From Bacteroidaceae bacterium (GTDB taxonomy: Bacteria > Bacteroidota > Bacteroidia > Bacteroidales > Barnesiellaceae_A), in the NCBI GenBank assembly GCA_017531985.1, contig JAFXJY010000033.1, forward strand, positions 45,336 through 109,335: a stretch of DNA of 64,000 nt, given 5' to 3'. Below the pieces are notes generated by a model that had not been told where the DNA came from, made no database searches, and saw only the letters and a program-made list of their open reading frames with translations. Shown here piece by piece: positions 47,342-59,593 of this stretch. The position numbers and the translations under genes are program-made. Position 1 is the stretch's first letter, and every line of letters starts with the position of its first letter.

Positions 47342-49777
47342 ATGAAAAAAATTACCTTAATTCTATTTGCTGTTATGGCCATCTTGCCAATGATGGCACA
47401 GCCTATGCATGGCCGATGGAACACACGAGCAAGTGCTGCAAATGACGAGAGTATTGAGTGTGGAGCTATGCAGAGTGAACCAATTGTTGTGATAGACGAG
47501 GACTTCTCGCTGTTTACAGCAGGAAGTGAGACAGCTCCTGACGATGAGGACATCACGACAAGTAATTATTATGTAAAGGATGAGTATACACACTTGCCCA
47601 AATGGATAGGATATAATGTGCATCAGGCCGGAGGCGTGTGTGCATTGTTGGCATGGACTGACGTGATGTATGGCTCGGGTTATGGACATATATCTACCCC
47701 CGAAAAGGAGTTGTATGGCGAGGTGACACTCACATTCAAGGCTCGTAGGGCGCATAGTAACCCCACTTCGGGACGTATGTGGATAGCGTTGTGTAATAAT
47801 TCTTATGGTATTATACAGGATACGACCTTTGCGCTGAAGGATGAGTGGCAAGAGTATGAGTGGGTGTTGACGAATACCGACTTTTCGGATCGCTGTATAT
47901 TCCAGTTTACACCCCAACAGGGAGAGGCATTGGTGGATGATATAAAAGTGGTGCGCAACCGCACTATTATCCCTCCCGTAGAGGTGCTAAATCCGTTGAA
48001 TAACTCGGAAACAGAGTTTATCGCACGCTGGAGAAAATCGGATTTGCCGGAGATAGATGGCTACTTGATGAATGTTTATTATAAAGATTTTCCGGCTGAA
48101 GAAATAGAGTCGGGCAGTCTTGAGATAGACTTTGAGAGCATTAATGTGCTTGCCGATGGCAAGAGTATCGATACCGCCAATCCCGGTTATCCCGAGGGCT
48201 GGACTATAGATGTATCGACACATGGCGATGTAGATGTGCGTACCGATGAGGGATACTATAACTCGGGCAAGCAGGCAATCTTCTTTGATGCCCCCGGTGA
48301 TATTATAAGAACACCTGTAACACCTGCACCGATAAGCTGTATATCGTTCTGGGTGCGTCCTACCAATATGGAGCCTGAGAGTTATGAGTTCTCGCTTGTG
48401 GGTATTCAGGTGAAGCATACCGATGGTGATTGGGAGCGTATAGCCAATGTCCCCAACTACTGGATGGAGGAGAAAGGAGGCTACTATGTGCTGGATGGCG
48501 AAGTGGTAGGCGAGCAGATATATCAAGTGGAGATACTATGTGAGACATCGTATAAGGTAGATTTTGCCATCGATGATATACGTATAGACTATGAAGTACA
48601 ACCTGTTCCGTTCCCGTTGATAACCGATAAGTTCGTTACAGATACATTCTGTGTAGTGCAAGATATAGACCCCACGAAGGAGCATTTCTATAATGTGCGA
48701 GTGAAGGAGGGTGATATCGAATCGAAAAAGTCGAGTGATATGTGGGTAGATGGTCTTATAGGAGTTGTACCTACAGCCTTGCCTGCAACAGATGTAACAG
48801 AAACAAGCTTTACAGCCAATTGGGAGGCTATCAATACAGCCTCGGAGTATAAGCTGAGTGTAGACCAGACCATGTATACCACCAAGAATGATGAGAATGT
48901 GGTGATGGTACATGAGGACTTCTCGGAATTGACAGAGGGTACAGTATTGTCGCCTCATGATGAGTGGACTATGGTGTATAATATCAATGATATAGGCCGT
49001 ACCGAGCTTGAGTGGTTGCTCACATCGCCCCAATGGATAAATGGCATGGCAGGTAGTAGAGGAACACACTCGACAGGTCTTGCCGGCTTGGTGTTGGGTC
49101 CCAAAATGAAGTTGGATGATTATGAAATAGAGGTTGTATTCTCGGCACGTAATACCAAGCGCGATGATGTGCTGTGGGTAATGTTGATGGAGGAGTATTA
49201 CTCGACCAATGCTGTGGCAGCTCTATCGGTGCCTATGGCAAAAGTGGCCTTGATGACCGATACAGTGGTATTCCCGGCACAAGATTGGGGTGACGCACCG
49301 TTGCGTATAGCATTTATGTGCGAAAAGGGCGGTAGTTTCTATATAGACGAAGTGAAAGTGTCGTGTAGAGTGCCTCATAAAGGAACGCCGGTAGTGCGTC
49401 CGTATAAGTCGCTTATCAAGGCTGAGACTTCGCAAACCTTTACCGATATACCCGATTATGCGCCTACATATACTTATTGTGTAACAGCACGTCGCACTAA
49501 GAACTTTGTGGAGTATGTGTCGGAACCGTCGGAGCCTATAGTAGTGACATTGCCTACTGAGCTTGAGGCGGTAGAAGGCAACAACAATCGTGTATATGTG
49601 AGTGGTGAGGTCTTGCATGTGCAAGTGGCCAATGATGCACGAGTGGAGGTGTATAACTTGCAGGGTATGGTTGTAGCCTCGTTCAAAGCCATGGCCGGAG
49701 AAAATACCTATAGTGTGGCATCGGGTATGTATCTTGTCAAGATAGATGATAGCGTGTACAAGGTAGTAGTACGATAA
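47342..49777 (+). CDS. Secreted multidomain protein with type IX secretion sorting tail
   Basis: The 811-residue protein has a signal peptide (MKKITLILFAVMAILPMMAQ). Two regions resemble carbohydrate-binding or jelly-roll modules (from about 45 and from about 520, each opening V..EDFS.. and closing on a DDI/DEV K-V strand). Fibronectin-III-like segments sit near 215 and 475 (ETSFTANWEAINTASEYKLSV). The last 75 residues form a T9SS type A sorting domain: VYVSGEVLHVQ, VEVYNLQGMVVASF, then YSVASGMYLVKIDDSVYKVVVR. It should be exported and attached or released at the cell surface. The ligand is unknown. No enzyme motif was seen. Confidence 0.85.
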   Translation: MKKITLILFAVMAILPMMAQPMHGRWNTRASAANDESIECGAMQSEPIVVIDEDFSLFTAGSETAPDDEDITTSNYYVKDEYTHLPKWIGYNVHQAGGVCALLAWTDVMYGSGYGHISTPEKELYGEVTLTFKARRAHSNPTSGRMWIALCNNSYGIIQDTTFALKDEWQEYEWVLTNTDFSDRCIFQFTPQQGEALVDDIKVVRNRTIIPPVEVLNPLNNSETEFIARWRKSDLPEIDGYLMNVYYKDFPAEEIESGSLEIDFESINVLADGKSIDTANPGYPEGWTIDVSTHGDVDVRTDEGYYNSGKQAIFFDAPGDIIRTPVTPAPISCISFWVRPTNMEPESYEFSLVGIQVKHTDGDWERIANVPNYWMEEKGGYYVLDGEVVGEQIYQVEILCETSYKVDFAIDDIRIDYEVQPVPFPLITDKFVTDTFCVVQDIDPTKEHFYNVRVKEGDIESKKSSDMWVDGLIGVVPTALPATDVTETSFTANWEAINTASEYKLSVDQTMYTTKNDENVVMVHEDFSELTEGTVLSPHDEWTMVYNINDIGRTELEWLLTSPQWINGMAGSRGTHSTGLAGLVLGPKMKLDDYEIEVVFSARNTKRDDVLWVMLMEEYYSTNAVAALSVPMAKVALMTDTVVFPAQDWGDAPLRIAFMCEKGGSFYIDEVKVSCRVPHKGTPVVRPYKSLIKAETSQTFTDIPDYAPTYTYCVTARRTKNFVEYVSEPSEPIVVTLPTELEAVEGNNNRVYVSGEVLHVQVANDARVEVYNLQGMVVASFKAMAGENTYSVASGMYLVKIDDSVYKVVVR

Positions 49778-49799
49778 CGTATTATTGTTATATACTCAA

Positions 49800-49830
49800 A
49801 AGGGGGTGCGCCAAACAGGCGCACCCCCTT
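49800..49830. terminator. Bidirectional terminator between convergent genes
   Basis: AAGGGGGTGCGCC (49800-49812) pairs perfectly with GGCGCACCCCCTT (49818-49830), with AAA before and TT at the end, so it can serve both strands. Confidence 0.9.
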
Positions 49831-49852
49831 GTATTATAGAGTTGTATGGGAC

Positions 49853-51193
49853 TTAGATAATGCCCAACCCCTTGACAAAGATGTAAAGGATGATAACGGG
49901 CGCAACGTAGCGAACAAGAATGAAGAGTATGGGCAAAATCTTAACGGGAAGTTTGCCATAGTTGTTTATTTCGTTCTTGAAGAAATCGGGTTTCATGAAC
50001 CAGCCTACAAAGATACAGGTAAAGAAACCACCCAAAGGCAATAGAATGTTGGCAGAGCCGAAGTCGTAGATGTCGAATGTAGATGTGAATGTGCGACCGA
50101 ATATCTCGATATTGAAGCCAACAAGGAGTGTAACCAGACTGAGTACAATGGTGATGCCTGTGGTGATGTAGGTAGCAACCTTGCGAGATATTTTATGTTC
50201 TTCGCTGAGGTATGCTGTGAGCACCTCGTGGAATGATATAGTAGATGTGAGAGCAGCCAATGCGATGAGGATGAAGAAGATGGCCGACCACACAGGAGCT
50301 AAAGGCATACCTTTGAAAATCTCGGGCAGGGTGATAAAGATGAGGCTGGGGCCTTCGGTGGGTTGCAAACCGGCACTGAAAACAGCGGGGAAGATAACCA
50401 GACCGGCCAATGTAGCCACAAAGAGAGTGAGCAGAGATACGCTCAATGAAGTGCCAATGAGGTTGGTCTTCTCATTGAAATAAGAGGCGTATGTAATCAT
50501 ACAACCCATGCCCACCGACAGCGAGAAGAAAGCTTGTCCGGCAGCTTGGAAGAGTGTGTCGCTTGAGAATGCTTCCTTGAAGTCGGGTGTGAGGAAGAAT
50601 CGATAACCCTCGGCAGCACCGGGCATGAACGCTACGCGGATGGCCATGAAGATGAGGATGATGAAAAGGATGGGCATCATGATGTTGGATGCTTTCTCGA
50701 TACCTTTCTCTACGCCACGAGCGATGATGAAGTGTGTGAGCAGGATGAATGCGATGGTGTATACAATGGGCCAATAAGAAGCTTGGAATGTTGCATATTG
50801 CTCGGCAAAAGGTATGCCACTGTTGTATAGCGAACCATTGATAGAGTTGACAAGGTAGTCGAGCGACCAACCGGCAATGACGTAGTAGTATCCCGAGATG
50901 AATAGGGCGCAAAGGATGCCGTTGAAACCGAGTATCTGCCAAGGCTTGGAAAGCTCACGAAAACCGCCTACAGCGTTTTTGTGAGTTTTGCGACCAATGG
51001 CAAATTCGCACAGCATAACCGGGATGGCAATGATGAGAACGCACAGTAGATAAACAAGGAGGAATGCCGCACCGCCATTTTCGCCGGCGAGGTAGGGGAA
51101 ACGCCATATACTGCCCAATCCGATAGCACTACCGGCGGCAACGAGAATGGCACTGAGTTTGCCTCCAAAAGAGGCACGTTTTTCGGTACTCAT
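49853..51193 (-). CDS. Sodium-dependent transporter, NSS/SNF family
   Basis: The 446-residue membrane protein has about eleven to twelve helices and the NSS signature AAGSAIGLGSIWRFPYLAGENGG in helix 1, where sodium and substrate bind. QAFFSLSVGMGCMITYASYF is the helix 6 region. Bacterial members such as LeuT and TnaT carry amino acids with Na+. The specific substrate is not clear. It is a single gene facing the T9SS cargo gene. Confidence 0.95.
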   Translation of the reverse strand: MSTEKRASFGGKLSAILVAAGSAIGLGSIWRFPYLAGENGGAAFLLVYLLCVLIIAIPVMLCEFAIGRKTHKNAVGGFRELSKPWQILGFNGILCALFISGYYYVIAGWSLDYLVNSINGSLYNSGIPFAEQYATFQASYWPIVYTIAFILLTHFIIARGVEKGIEKASNIMMPILFIILIFMAIRVAFMPGAAEGYRFFLTPDFKEAFSSDTLFQAAGQAFFSLSVGMGCMITYASYFNEKTNLIGTSLSVSLLTLFVATLAGLVIFPAVFSAGLQPTEGPSLIFITLPEIFKGMPLAPVWSAIFFILIALAALTSTISFHEVLTAYLSEEHKISRKVATYITTGITIVLSLVTLLVGFNIEIFGRTFTSTFDIYDFGSANILLPLGGFFTCIFVGWFMKPDFFKNEINNYGKLPVKILPILFILVRYVAPVIILYIFVKGLGII

Positions 51194-51299
51194 AGGGAAT
51201 TTAGATTGTTTGGATTATTTGTTATATTTTTGGTTGCTAAGTTAGTTAAATCTATTCTCTTTTTGATGATTTAGATTTATGATTTAATGGTGAGAGGCA

Positions 51300-51797
51300 T
51301 TATTTTTCAGCCAAGCTCTTTAATTCATTAATCAATACTGATGCAATTTCTTCGTGCGAATCGGGGTATATGAGATGAATAATAAATGTAGTTTCGGGGG
51401 TTTCGATGTGTATAGGCATATTCGTGAAGTTGCTTATAGATTCTTTCTTGCAGATTCTCTCAAATAATATTGAAAAGATTTTACTTCGATATTCCTGTGG
51501 TAAAAGATGCGGCTTGTTGTTTTTGTTAAATTCTATATTGTTTTTGTCGTCGCAGAAAAAATATAGTATTGCATTGGGGTTTTCGCTCAGGAAGTTGAAT
51601 AAAAAATTAGCAATCTTAGTGAGAGAACTAATGGAAATAGGATTGATGCCACTTATGCGTTCTAATACAACATCGTAAATGTTAATCTGATTGATATGTT
51701 CAATTACCGAGTCGGGTAATATGTTTTTAGCAAAAACACTAAGGGCGACTCTTAAGTGGTCGCCCTTATCGGTATTTAGGTCAAATGAAATATTCAT
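51300..51797 (-). CDS. Protein of unknown function (165 residues)
   Basis: The protein is AT-rich in codon use (many AAT, ATA) compared with its neighbours, has no signal peptide, and contains ISSLTKIANFLFNFLSENPN followed by AILYFFCDDKNN and a C-terminal HIETPETTFIIHLIYP segment. I recognise no family. It starts 3 bases after the stop of a 45-residue gene on the same strand, so the two are probably one unit. The base composition suggests acquisition by transfer. Confidence 0.75.
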   Translation of the reverse strand: MNISFDLNTDKGDHLRVALSVFAKNILPDSVIEHINQINIYDVVLERISGINPISISSLTKIANFLFNFLSENPNAILYFFCDDKNNIEFNKNNKPHLLPQEYRSKIFSILFERICKKESISNFTNMPIHIETPETTFIIHLIYPDSHEEIASVLINELKSLAEK

Positions 51798-51800
51798 TTA

Positions 51801-51938
51801 TTATATGTTCATTGTTACGGTACACTTCTTTGTTTGCTTAAGCGATTCTACTTTTTCCTGTTTCAAATCTCGAAGAAAGTTACAGAAATCAGTAGTCTTT
51901 TGAGAATTACTTTTGATAGTTGTAACTTTTGTTTTCAT
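51801..51938 (-). CDS. Small basic protein (45 residues) paired with the 165-residue protein
   Basis: The reading frame starts MKTKVTTIKSNSQKTTDFCN and ends KKCTVTMNI before TAA. It is Lys/Thr-rich with two Cys. A minus-strand TATTTTTG (51972-51965) lies about 27 bases before the start as a possible -7 element, although no clear -33 is seen. Position and size resemble two-gene modules of unknown purpose. Confidence 0.55.
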   Translation of the reverse strand: MKTKVTTIKSNSQKTTDFCNFLRDLKQEKVESLKQTKKCTVTMNI

Positions 51939-52109
51939 ATCTATACATCTTTACATTTATAACGCAAAAATAGTGATTATAATGAAGATAAAAAAGGAAT
52001 GGAGTGTGAATTGTGAGAGGTTTAATATAAATTAACCTTTCGGGTGGGCGTAAAAAATAGGATGGTCTCGGTTGAAACCATCCTAAATAAATGATGCTAA
52101 GTTGTTGAT

Positions 52110-54320
<2,211 letters not shown>

Positions 54321-55361
54321 TTATTGCGCGATTTTGGCCAAATATATGATAACGGGGAAGTGGTCGCTGTATCCGTTAAGGTAACGGCCCGATGCGTGAG
54401 TGCGCTTGGGGTAGCCTTTGTACTTGCCACTGCTCTGCTTGAGGAAGTCTTTGTTGAAAATCTCGGATTTGAAGTATTTGAGTGTCGATCGATCATTGCC
54501 TACGAGGTTGGCCGAAACGATGATTTGGTCGAACAAGTTCCACTTACCTTGGTATCCGAGTGTACCAAATCCTTTTTCGTGCAGTCGCCACATGGTGTTG
54601 AAGTATCCACCATCGGCAACCTCTTCGGGATTCATTACAGCACCGAGAACAGATGCGCAACTCTTGTTGTCGGGGTCGTCGTTGAGGTCGCCCATGATGA
54701 TAACTTTAGAGTCGGGGTCGGCAGCCAATACCGAGTCGGCTAAGTGGCGCGAAAGGGCAGCTGCGGCTTCACGACGGCATCTTGATTGTTCTTCACCACC
54801 GAGTCGCGAAGGCCAGTGGTTGACGATGACGTGTATGCGCTCGCCGGCCATGCGACCACTGACGAGGAGCTGGTCGCGTGTGAGAGTGTTTGGCGAACAT
54901 TCGATGTGAAGGCGTACGCTGATAGCCGTATCGACCTCAAATTGGTCACGGTCGTATATCATACCCACATCGACACCGCGGCGGTCGGGGCTGTCGAAGT
55001 GAACGATGTCGTAGTTGCGGAGTGCAAGGTCGTCGGTTTTGATAAGGTCTTCGAGGACTTGACGGTTTTCTATTTCACTTACACCGATAAGAGCCGGTCC
55101 GTTGGGGCAGAACTTGTCGGTTGCAAGTTTGCTTATAGCGTATGCCAGGTTTTTGAGTTTGTTGGTATATTTGAGAGATCCCCAACGATAGTTTCCGTCG
55201 GGGAGGAACTCCTCGTCGTTAGTATCGGGGTTGTTGATGGTGTCAAAAAGATTTTCGAGATTGTAGAAAGCAACTGAGTATACAGCAACTTTGTTTTGTT
55301 GAGCAAATGTCAAAGTTGAAAATAAGATGCTCACAATGAGTAAGATTGTTGTTCTTTTCAT
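54321..55361 (-). CDS. Secreted endonuclease/exonuclease/phosphatase (EEP, DNase I-like) protein
   Basis: The 346-residue protein has a signal peptide (LLIVSILFSTLTFAQQ) and the EEP catalytic pattern: FYNLENLFDT, LIGVSEIENRQVL (metal-binding Glu), VIVNHWPSRLGG (His), IIMGDLNDDPDN (Asp and Asn), and a closing YSDHFPVIIYL (Asp-His). These are the active-site residues of DNase I-like nucleases and phosphodiesterases. The signal peptide places it outside the cytoplasm, so DNA or RNA breakdown for uptake is one reading; phospholipid or sugar-phosphate substrates are alternatives. It lies upstream of the GH97 gene and is divergent from the TonB-receptor operon. Confidence 0.88.
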   Translation of the reverse strand: MKRTTILLIVSILFSTLTFAQQNKVAVYSVAFYNLENLFDTINNPDTNDEEFLPDGNYRWGSLKYTNKLKNLAYAISKLATDKFCPNGPALIGVSEIENRQVLEDLIKTDDLALRNYDIVHFDSPDRRGVDVGMIYDRDQFEVDTAISVRLHIECSPNTLTRDQLLVSGRMAGERIHVIVNHWPSRLGGEEQSRCRREAAAALSRHLADSVLAADPDSKVIIMGDLNDDPDNKSCASVLGAVMNPEEVADGGYFNTMWRLHEKGFGTLGYQGKWNLFDQIIVSANLVGNDRSTLKYFKSEIFNKDFLKQSSGKYKGYPKRTHASGRYLNGYSDHFPVIIYLAKIAQ

Positions 55362-55681
55362 GTTATGTATGTTTTGGCAATATATTTTGGGGTGTAAATA
55401 TACATTATAATTATGACAAAATGGAAGTTTGTGATGTTAAAAATGCAGTGTTTAGTGTATAGAATTATGTATATAGTGGAGTAATGAATGGATAGGGCGT
55501 GTTGTTGTTGAAAAATAAGCCGTATAAAATAGGAAAAGTGGAAAAAAATTCTTTAATTTGCAATTCTGATTTATATGCAAAGGAGTGCTTGTGCGTATAG
55601 AATTGAAATGAATAGAATGTAAAAAGAGAAAATTAATAAAGAAAATAAAATATAAGAATCAAAAAATTAAAAGCTTTTCTT
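55362..55681. other. Divergent spacer between the EEP gene and the TonB-receptor operon
   Basis: This 320-base AT-rich spacer must hold the start sites of both units, but I cannot point to a convincing TAnnTTTG element on either strand. I see no gene, repeat copy or hairpin terminator in it. Confidence 0.4.
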
Positions 55682-58585
55682 ATGAAGAGAAAATTGTTGA
55701 CAGCAGGATGTTTGGCGATTGTGCTTGCATTACCTGTAGAAGCAGGCATCGTGAGAGGCACTGTTACCGATAGTGCAACGAAAAAGCCTGTGTCGGGGGT
55801 CGTTGTTTCGGCCGCCGGAGGTAGTAAAGTTGCAATAACAGCCGCTGATGGTACTTATGTACTGCAAGACGTGGAAGAGGGTAATGGAGTGATAGCCTTT
55901 GCAGGCGATCAATATGCAACTCAAGCGGTAGATGTGACCGTAATGCAAACCCCTACAACAGTGAATGTAGAGGTAGAGCCAATATCAGATGCTCAGAAGG
56001 TGGTGTTGGAGGATGCTCAAGTGTCGCGAGAGGATAATACCTTGCTCTTTGACGAGTCGATGCTTGAGGATGAGGGTGCGACATCGAGCCAATCGGTAGC
56101 GTATCTGTCAGGTTCGTCGGATGATGTGTTTGTGAGTGCATCGAGTTATGTTTTCAGTCCGATGCGATTTTCGATACGTGGATATGACCAGCGCGATCAA
56201 GCAACCTATATCAATGGTATAAACTTTACCGACACGGAGCGAGGCCGATTTAACTATTCGAGCCTTGGTGGTCTTAATAATGCCACACGCAACAAGGATG
56301 TTGTGCATGGCTTGGATGCGATAGAATTTGGTTATGGTTCGCTTTCGGGTGCAACCAATATCAATACCTTGGCGGCCGACTATGCAGCGGGTTCGCAAGT
56401 AGGCTTGTCATATACCAATAGAGCCTATAACCTGCGTGCGCAGGCAACCTATGCGACCGGCTTGATGAACAACGGATGGGCCTTTACCGGCTCGATAGTG
56501 TATCGTTGGGCCGAAAAGGGTAGAGCCGAGGGAACGTCGTACAATTCGTTGGCCTATTTCTTTGCCGCACAAAAGGTGTGGAACAATCATAGCCTGGCGT
56601 TGACGGCCTGGAACAATCACACCGAGCGCGGACAGTCGAGTGCATCGACACAGGAGGTTTATGACTATCGCGGTATATATTACAACTCATATTGGGGTTA
56701 TCAAGATGGCAAGGTGCGCAACTCGCGTATTGTGCAGACAATGGATCCCACCGTGTTGTTGAATTATATATGGGATATCGATAATGAGAGTAGCTTGAAG
56801 GTGGGTGCGGCCTATCACTATAATATGTATAGCAACAGTGCATTGTCGTTCTACAATGCCCCCGACCCACGTCCCGACTACTATCGCAACCTGCCCGGTT
56901 TTCAATTTACCAATTTGGGGGTAAATGGTCCTACCGATACCGAAGATCCCAATTATGGTAATGTAAACCAGAAGTTGTATGGTTTCTTGGACGAGCAATG
57001 GCGCGAAAACAATACGGATTTTACACAAATCAATTGGGATGCCTTGTATAGAGCCAACTACTTGAATAATGTTGCTACGCCCAATTCAAGTGCGCATTAT
57101 ATGATAGAGCGTAGACATAATGACTTGATGGAGGCAGCGATGAATGCGTTGTATACCAATCAGCTAACCGATAAGTTAAAATTGACTGCCGGTGTGTCGG
57201 CCAAGTATGGCTTGGGCATGCACTACAAGACGGTGGATGACTTGTTGGGAGGCAATCAATGGATAGATATTGACCAATTTGCCGAGCGCGACTTTGCCAA
57301 CAATGCAATAATCGTGCAGAATGACCTTGACAATCCCAATAGGGTAGTGAAGGAGGGAGATAAATTTGGCTACAACTACAACATGCACGTAGTGAAGGGT
57401 TCGGCGTTTATCGACAACTTCTGGAACACCCGTTTGTTTGATATCTACTATGCCGTAGCCTTGAACTATACACAATTTCAACGTGAGGGTTTGATGCGTA
57501 ACGGTCGTGCCGAGGTTATAGGAGCGCAATCGAAGGGATATGGATTCAGAGCGATGTTTATAGACCCCAGCATCAAGGCCGGCTTGACCTGGAAAGCCGA
57601 TGCTCACAACCGTGTGTATGCCAATGTGTTGGCCGAGAGTCGTGCGCCACTGCCTTCGTACAGCTATGTGGCACCTCGTGTGAAGGACAACCTTATACCG
57701 GGCTTGCAATCGGAGAAGGTGTTGTCGTATGACTTGAACTGGATGTTTAACTATCCCGGTGTGAAGGGTCGTGTAACAGTGTTCCAAACGCACATGATAG
57801 ATGGAACGGAGAGTACCGGTTACTATAACGACGAGTTCCGTACGTATGTCAACCATACGCTATTTGGTGTAGACCGCATCTTCCGCGGAGTAGAGTTGGG
57901 TGTAGATGTAGAGTTGGGAGCAGGCTTCTCGATAGAGGTAGCAGCCAATGTAGGCGACTATCGTTATACCGACAATAGTATGGGTGTAATGAGTGCCGAG
58001 AATGGATGTAATCTCTTTACCGGAGAGTTGCCTACCGACTTGTCGGAGACAACCGATATTGTAGAGAAGGTATATACCAAGGGTATGATGGTATCGAATG
58101 GTCCGCAAATAGCATCGAGTATAACGCTTGACTACTTCCACCCGTCGATGTGGTTTGCCGACATAACCTTGTCGTACTACGACAAGAATTATCTTGACTT
58201 CTCACCTGCGCGTCGTACACAAATGAATATGTATGGCGGTACATATCCCGATAAGCTGGGCAATAATATGGTATATGATGGCTATACCAATGAGACCTAT
58301 CGCATATTGGGTAAACAAGAGCGACTGAAAGGCGGTTTCTTGTTGGATGCATCGGTAGGTAAGGTGTTGTACTTCAACAATCGTGCTCAGTCGTTGAATA
58401 TCAACTTGAGCTTGAACAACTTGCTTAATAATACCAGCATGGTGACAGGTGGCTATCAGCAATCACGTTTGAGCCGCGATACCAAAAGCTATGGCAAGCC
58501 TATCCAGGCTGTTGATAAGTTCCCCAATCGTTACTACTATGCGTGGGGTTTCAATATGTTCTTGAATGTAGCGTATAAATTCTAA
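55682..58585 (+). CDS. TonB-dependent receptor with N-terminal carboxypeptidase-like domain
   Basis: The 967-residue outer membrane protein has a signal peptide (LLTAGCLAIVLALPVEA) and a CarboxypepD_reg-like beta-sandwich (about 22-110, GTVTDSATKKPVSGVVVSA, ADGTYVLQDV). The plug-like region has FSIRGYDQRDQATYINGINFTD and GLDAIEFGYGSLSG, then a barrel rich in aromatic beta strands ends in Phe. No SusD gene follows, and the LxxLxVxG start of SusC is absent, so it is not a SusCD pair. It imports an unknown ligand using TonB energy. Two lipoproteins of the DUF5689/OB-fold type follow in the same operon. Confidence 0.93.
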   Translation: MKRKLLTAGCLAIVLALPVEAGIVRGTVTDSATKKPVSGVVVSAAGGSKVAITAADGTYVLQDVEEGNGVIAFAGDQYATQAVDVTVMQTPTTVNVEVEPISDAQKVVLEDAQVSREDNTLLFDESMLEDEGATSSQSVAYLSGSSDDVFVSASSYVFSPMRFSIRGYDQRDQATYINGINFTDTERGRFNYSSLGGLNNATRNKDVVHGLDAIEFGYGSLSGATNINTLAADYAAGSQVGLSYTNRAYNLRAQATYATGLMNNGWAFTGSIVYRWAEKGRAEGTSYNSLAYFFAAQKVWNNHSLALTAWNNHTERGQSSASTQEVYDYRGIYYNSYWGYQDGKVRNSRIVQTMDPTVLLNYIWDIDNESSLKVGAAYHYNMYSNSALSFYNAPDPRPDYYRNLPGFQFTNLGVNGPTDTEDPNYGNVNQKLYGFLDEQWRENNTDFTQINWDALYRANYLNNVATPNSSAHYMIERRHNDLMEAAMNALYTNQLTDKLKLTAGVSAKYGLGMHYKTVDDLLGGNQWIDIDQFAERDFANNAIIVQNDLDNPNRVVKEGDKFGYNYNMHVVKGSAFIDNFWNTRLFDIYYAVALNYTQFQREGLMRNGRAEVIGAQSKGYGFRAMFIDPSIKAGLTWKADAHNRVYANVLAESRAPLPSYSYVAPRVKDNLIPGLQSEKVLSYDLNWMFNYPGVKGRVTVFQTHMIDGTESTGYYNDEFRTYVNHTLFGVDRIFRGVELGVDVELGAGFSIEVAANVGDYRYTDNSMGVMSAENGCNLFTGELPTDLSETTDIVEKVYTKGMMVSNGPQIASSITLDYFHPSMWFADITLSYYDKNYLDFSPARRTQMNMYGGTYPDKLGNNMVYDGYTNETYRILGKQERLKGGFLLDASVGKVLYFNNRAQSLNINLSLNNLLNNTSMVTGGYQQSRLSRDTKSYGKPIQAVDKFPNRYYYAWGFNMFLNVAYKF

Positions 58586-58621
58586 TCGAGTGATACCTTC
58601 AAAAAAAAAACAGAAAGCAAT

Positions 58622-59557
58622 ATGATACAGAAAAAATATATATGGGTAGCGGCCACTGTACTTGCCATGGGCTTGAGTGGCTGTGCCGAGTATGAGGCCG
58701 TTCCGGCAGATAAAGGAATATTGACAGAGGCCGAGGCCGATGCACTGACACCGACCGTGTCGATAGCCGAATTTAAGTCGACCTTTGACTTGGAAGATTT
58801 GCTCTTCACTATCAACTATGTTGATACCGAGAGTGATATATATGTGCGCGGCCGAGTGATAACAACCGACGAGAGTGGTAATATCTACAAATATCTTATC
58901 ATACAAGATACCGAGACGGGCGATGCCCTGAAAGTGAGTGTAGATGCCGGCAGCTTGTCGGGCGCAATACCTATGGGACAAGAGATAGTGATAAATTGCA
59001 AAGGTCTTGTGATGGGACGTTATGCCAGCATGGTGCAACTGGGTGTAGAGACATATAATACCTCAAAGAGTCGCATAGAGCCAGGTCGTATACCCTATAC
59101 CGAGTTTATGTCGCGCGTGCAATATGTAGGGTATCCCGATGTAAGTAAAATAAAGTGTGAAGAGATAACCATCAGCGAACTGAACTCGCGAATAGATGAT
59201 GAGAGTATGTATGGTCGCTTGGTGCGCATCAATGATGTTCACTTTACCGGCTTGGGCGATGAGGGAGAGAAACTCAAGCCGGCCGATAAAATCTTTGCGC
59301 CATCGACCTACAACGGAACGTATAACGTGGGTTATCCGCAAGCACGCGAAATAGCCGATGCCAACAACAACAAGGCATATATATCGACCAGCGAGTATGC
59401 CCGTTTTGCCGACTATCCATTGCCCGAAACGTCTAAATGGGGCGATGTGGTGGCTATAGTAGGTTACTATAAGGACAAGGCCGACCGAGCCGGAGAGTTG
59501 CAACTGACTATACGCACACTCAATGACCTTGACGGCTTTTTTGGTACCGAGGAGTAA
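58622..59557 (+). CDS. DUF5689-domain surface lipoprotein
   Basis: The 311-residue protein has a lipoprotein signal (MGLSGCAEY, Cys21) and a DUF5689 core: IYVRGRVITTDESGNIYKYL, then IIQDTETGDALKVSVDAG, GQEIVINCKGLVMGRYASM and QLGVETY. The fold looks like an OB-type barrel, the kind found in nucleic-acid- or sugar-binding proteins. It follows the receptor by 36 bases and precedes the three-OB-fold lipoprotein by 36. A ligand-capture role at the cell surface is the likely reading. Confidence 0.85.
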   Translation: MIQKKYIWVAATVLAMGLSGCAEYEAVPADKGILTEAEADALTPTVSIAEFKSTFDLEDLLFTINYVDTESDIYVRGRVITTDESGNIYKYLIIQDTETGDALKVSVDAGSLSGAIPMGQEIVINCKGLVMGRYASMVQLGVETYNTSKSRIEPGRIPYTEFMSRVQYVGYPDVSKIKCEEITISELNSRIDDESMYGRLVRINDVHFTGLGDEGEKLKPADKIFAPSTYNGTYNVGYPQAREIADANNNKAYISTSEYARFADYPLPETSKWGDVVAIVGYYKDKADRAGELQLTIRTLNDLDGFFGTEE

Positions 59558-59593
59558 AAAAGAGAACGTAAAACAATAACCAATTAAATATAG

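Noticed and set aside
55682..58585. SusC-type glycan receptor
   Set aside because: No SusD follows, the SusC-specific N-terminal extension is missing, and the partners are DUF5689/OB-fold lipoproteins.
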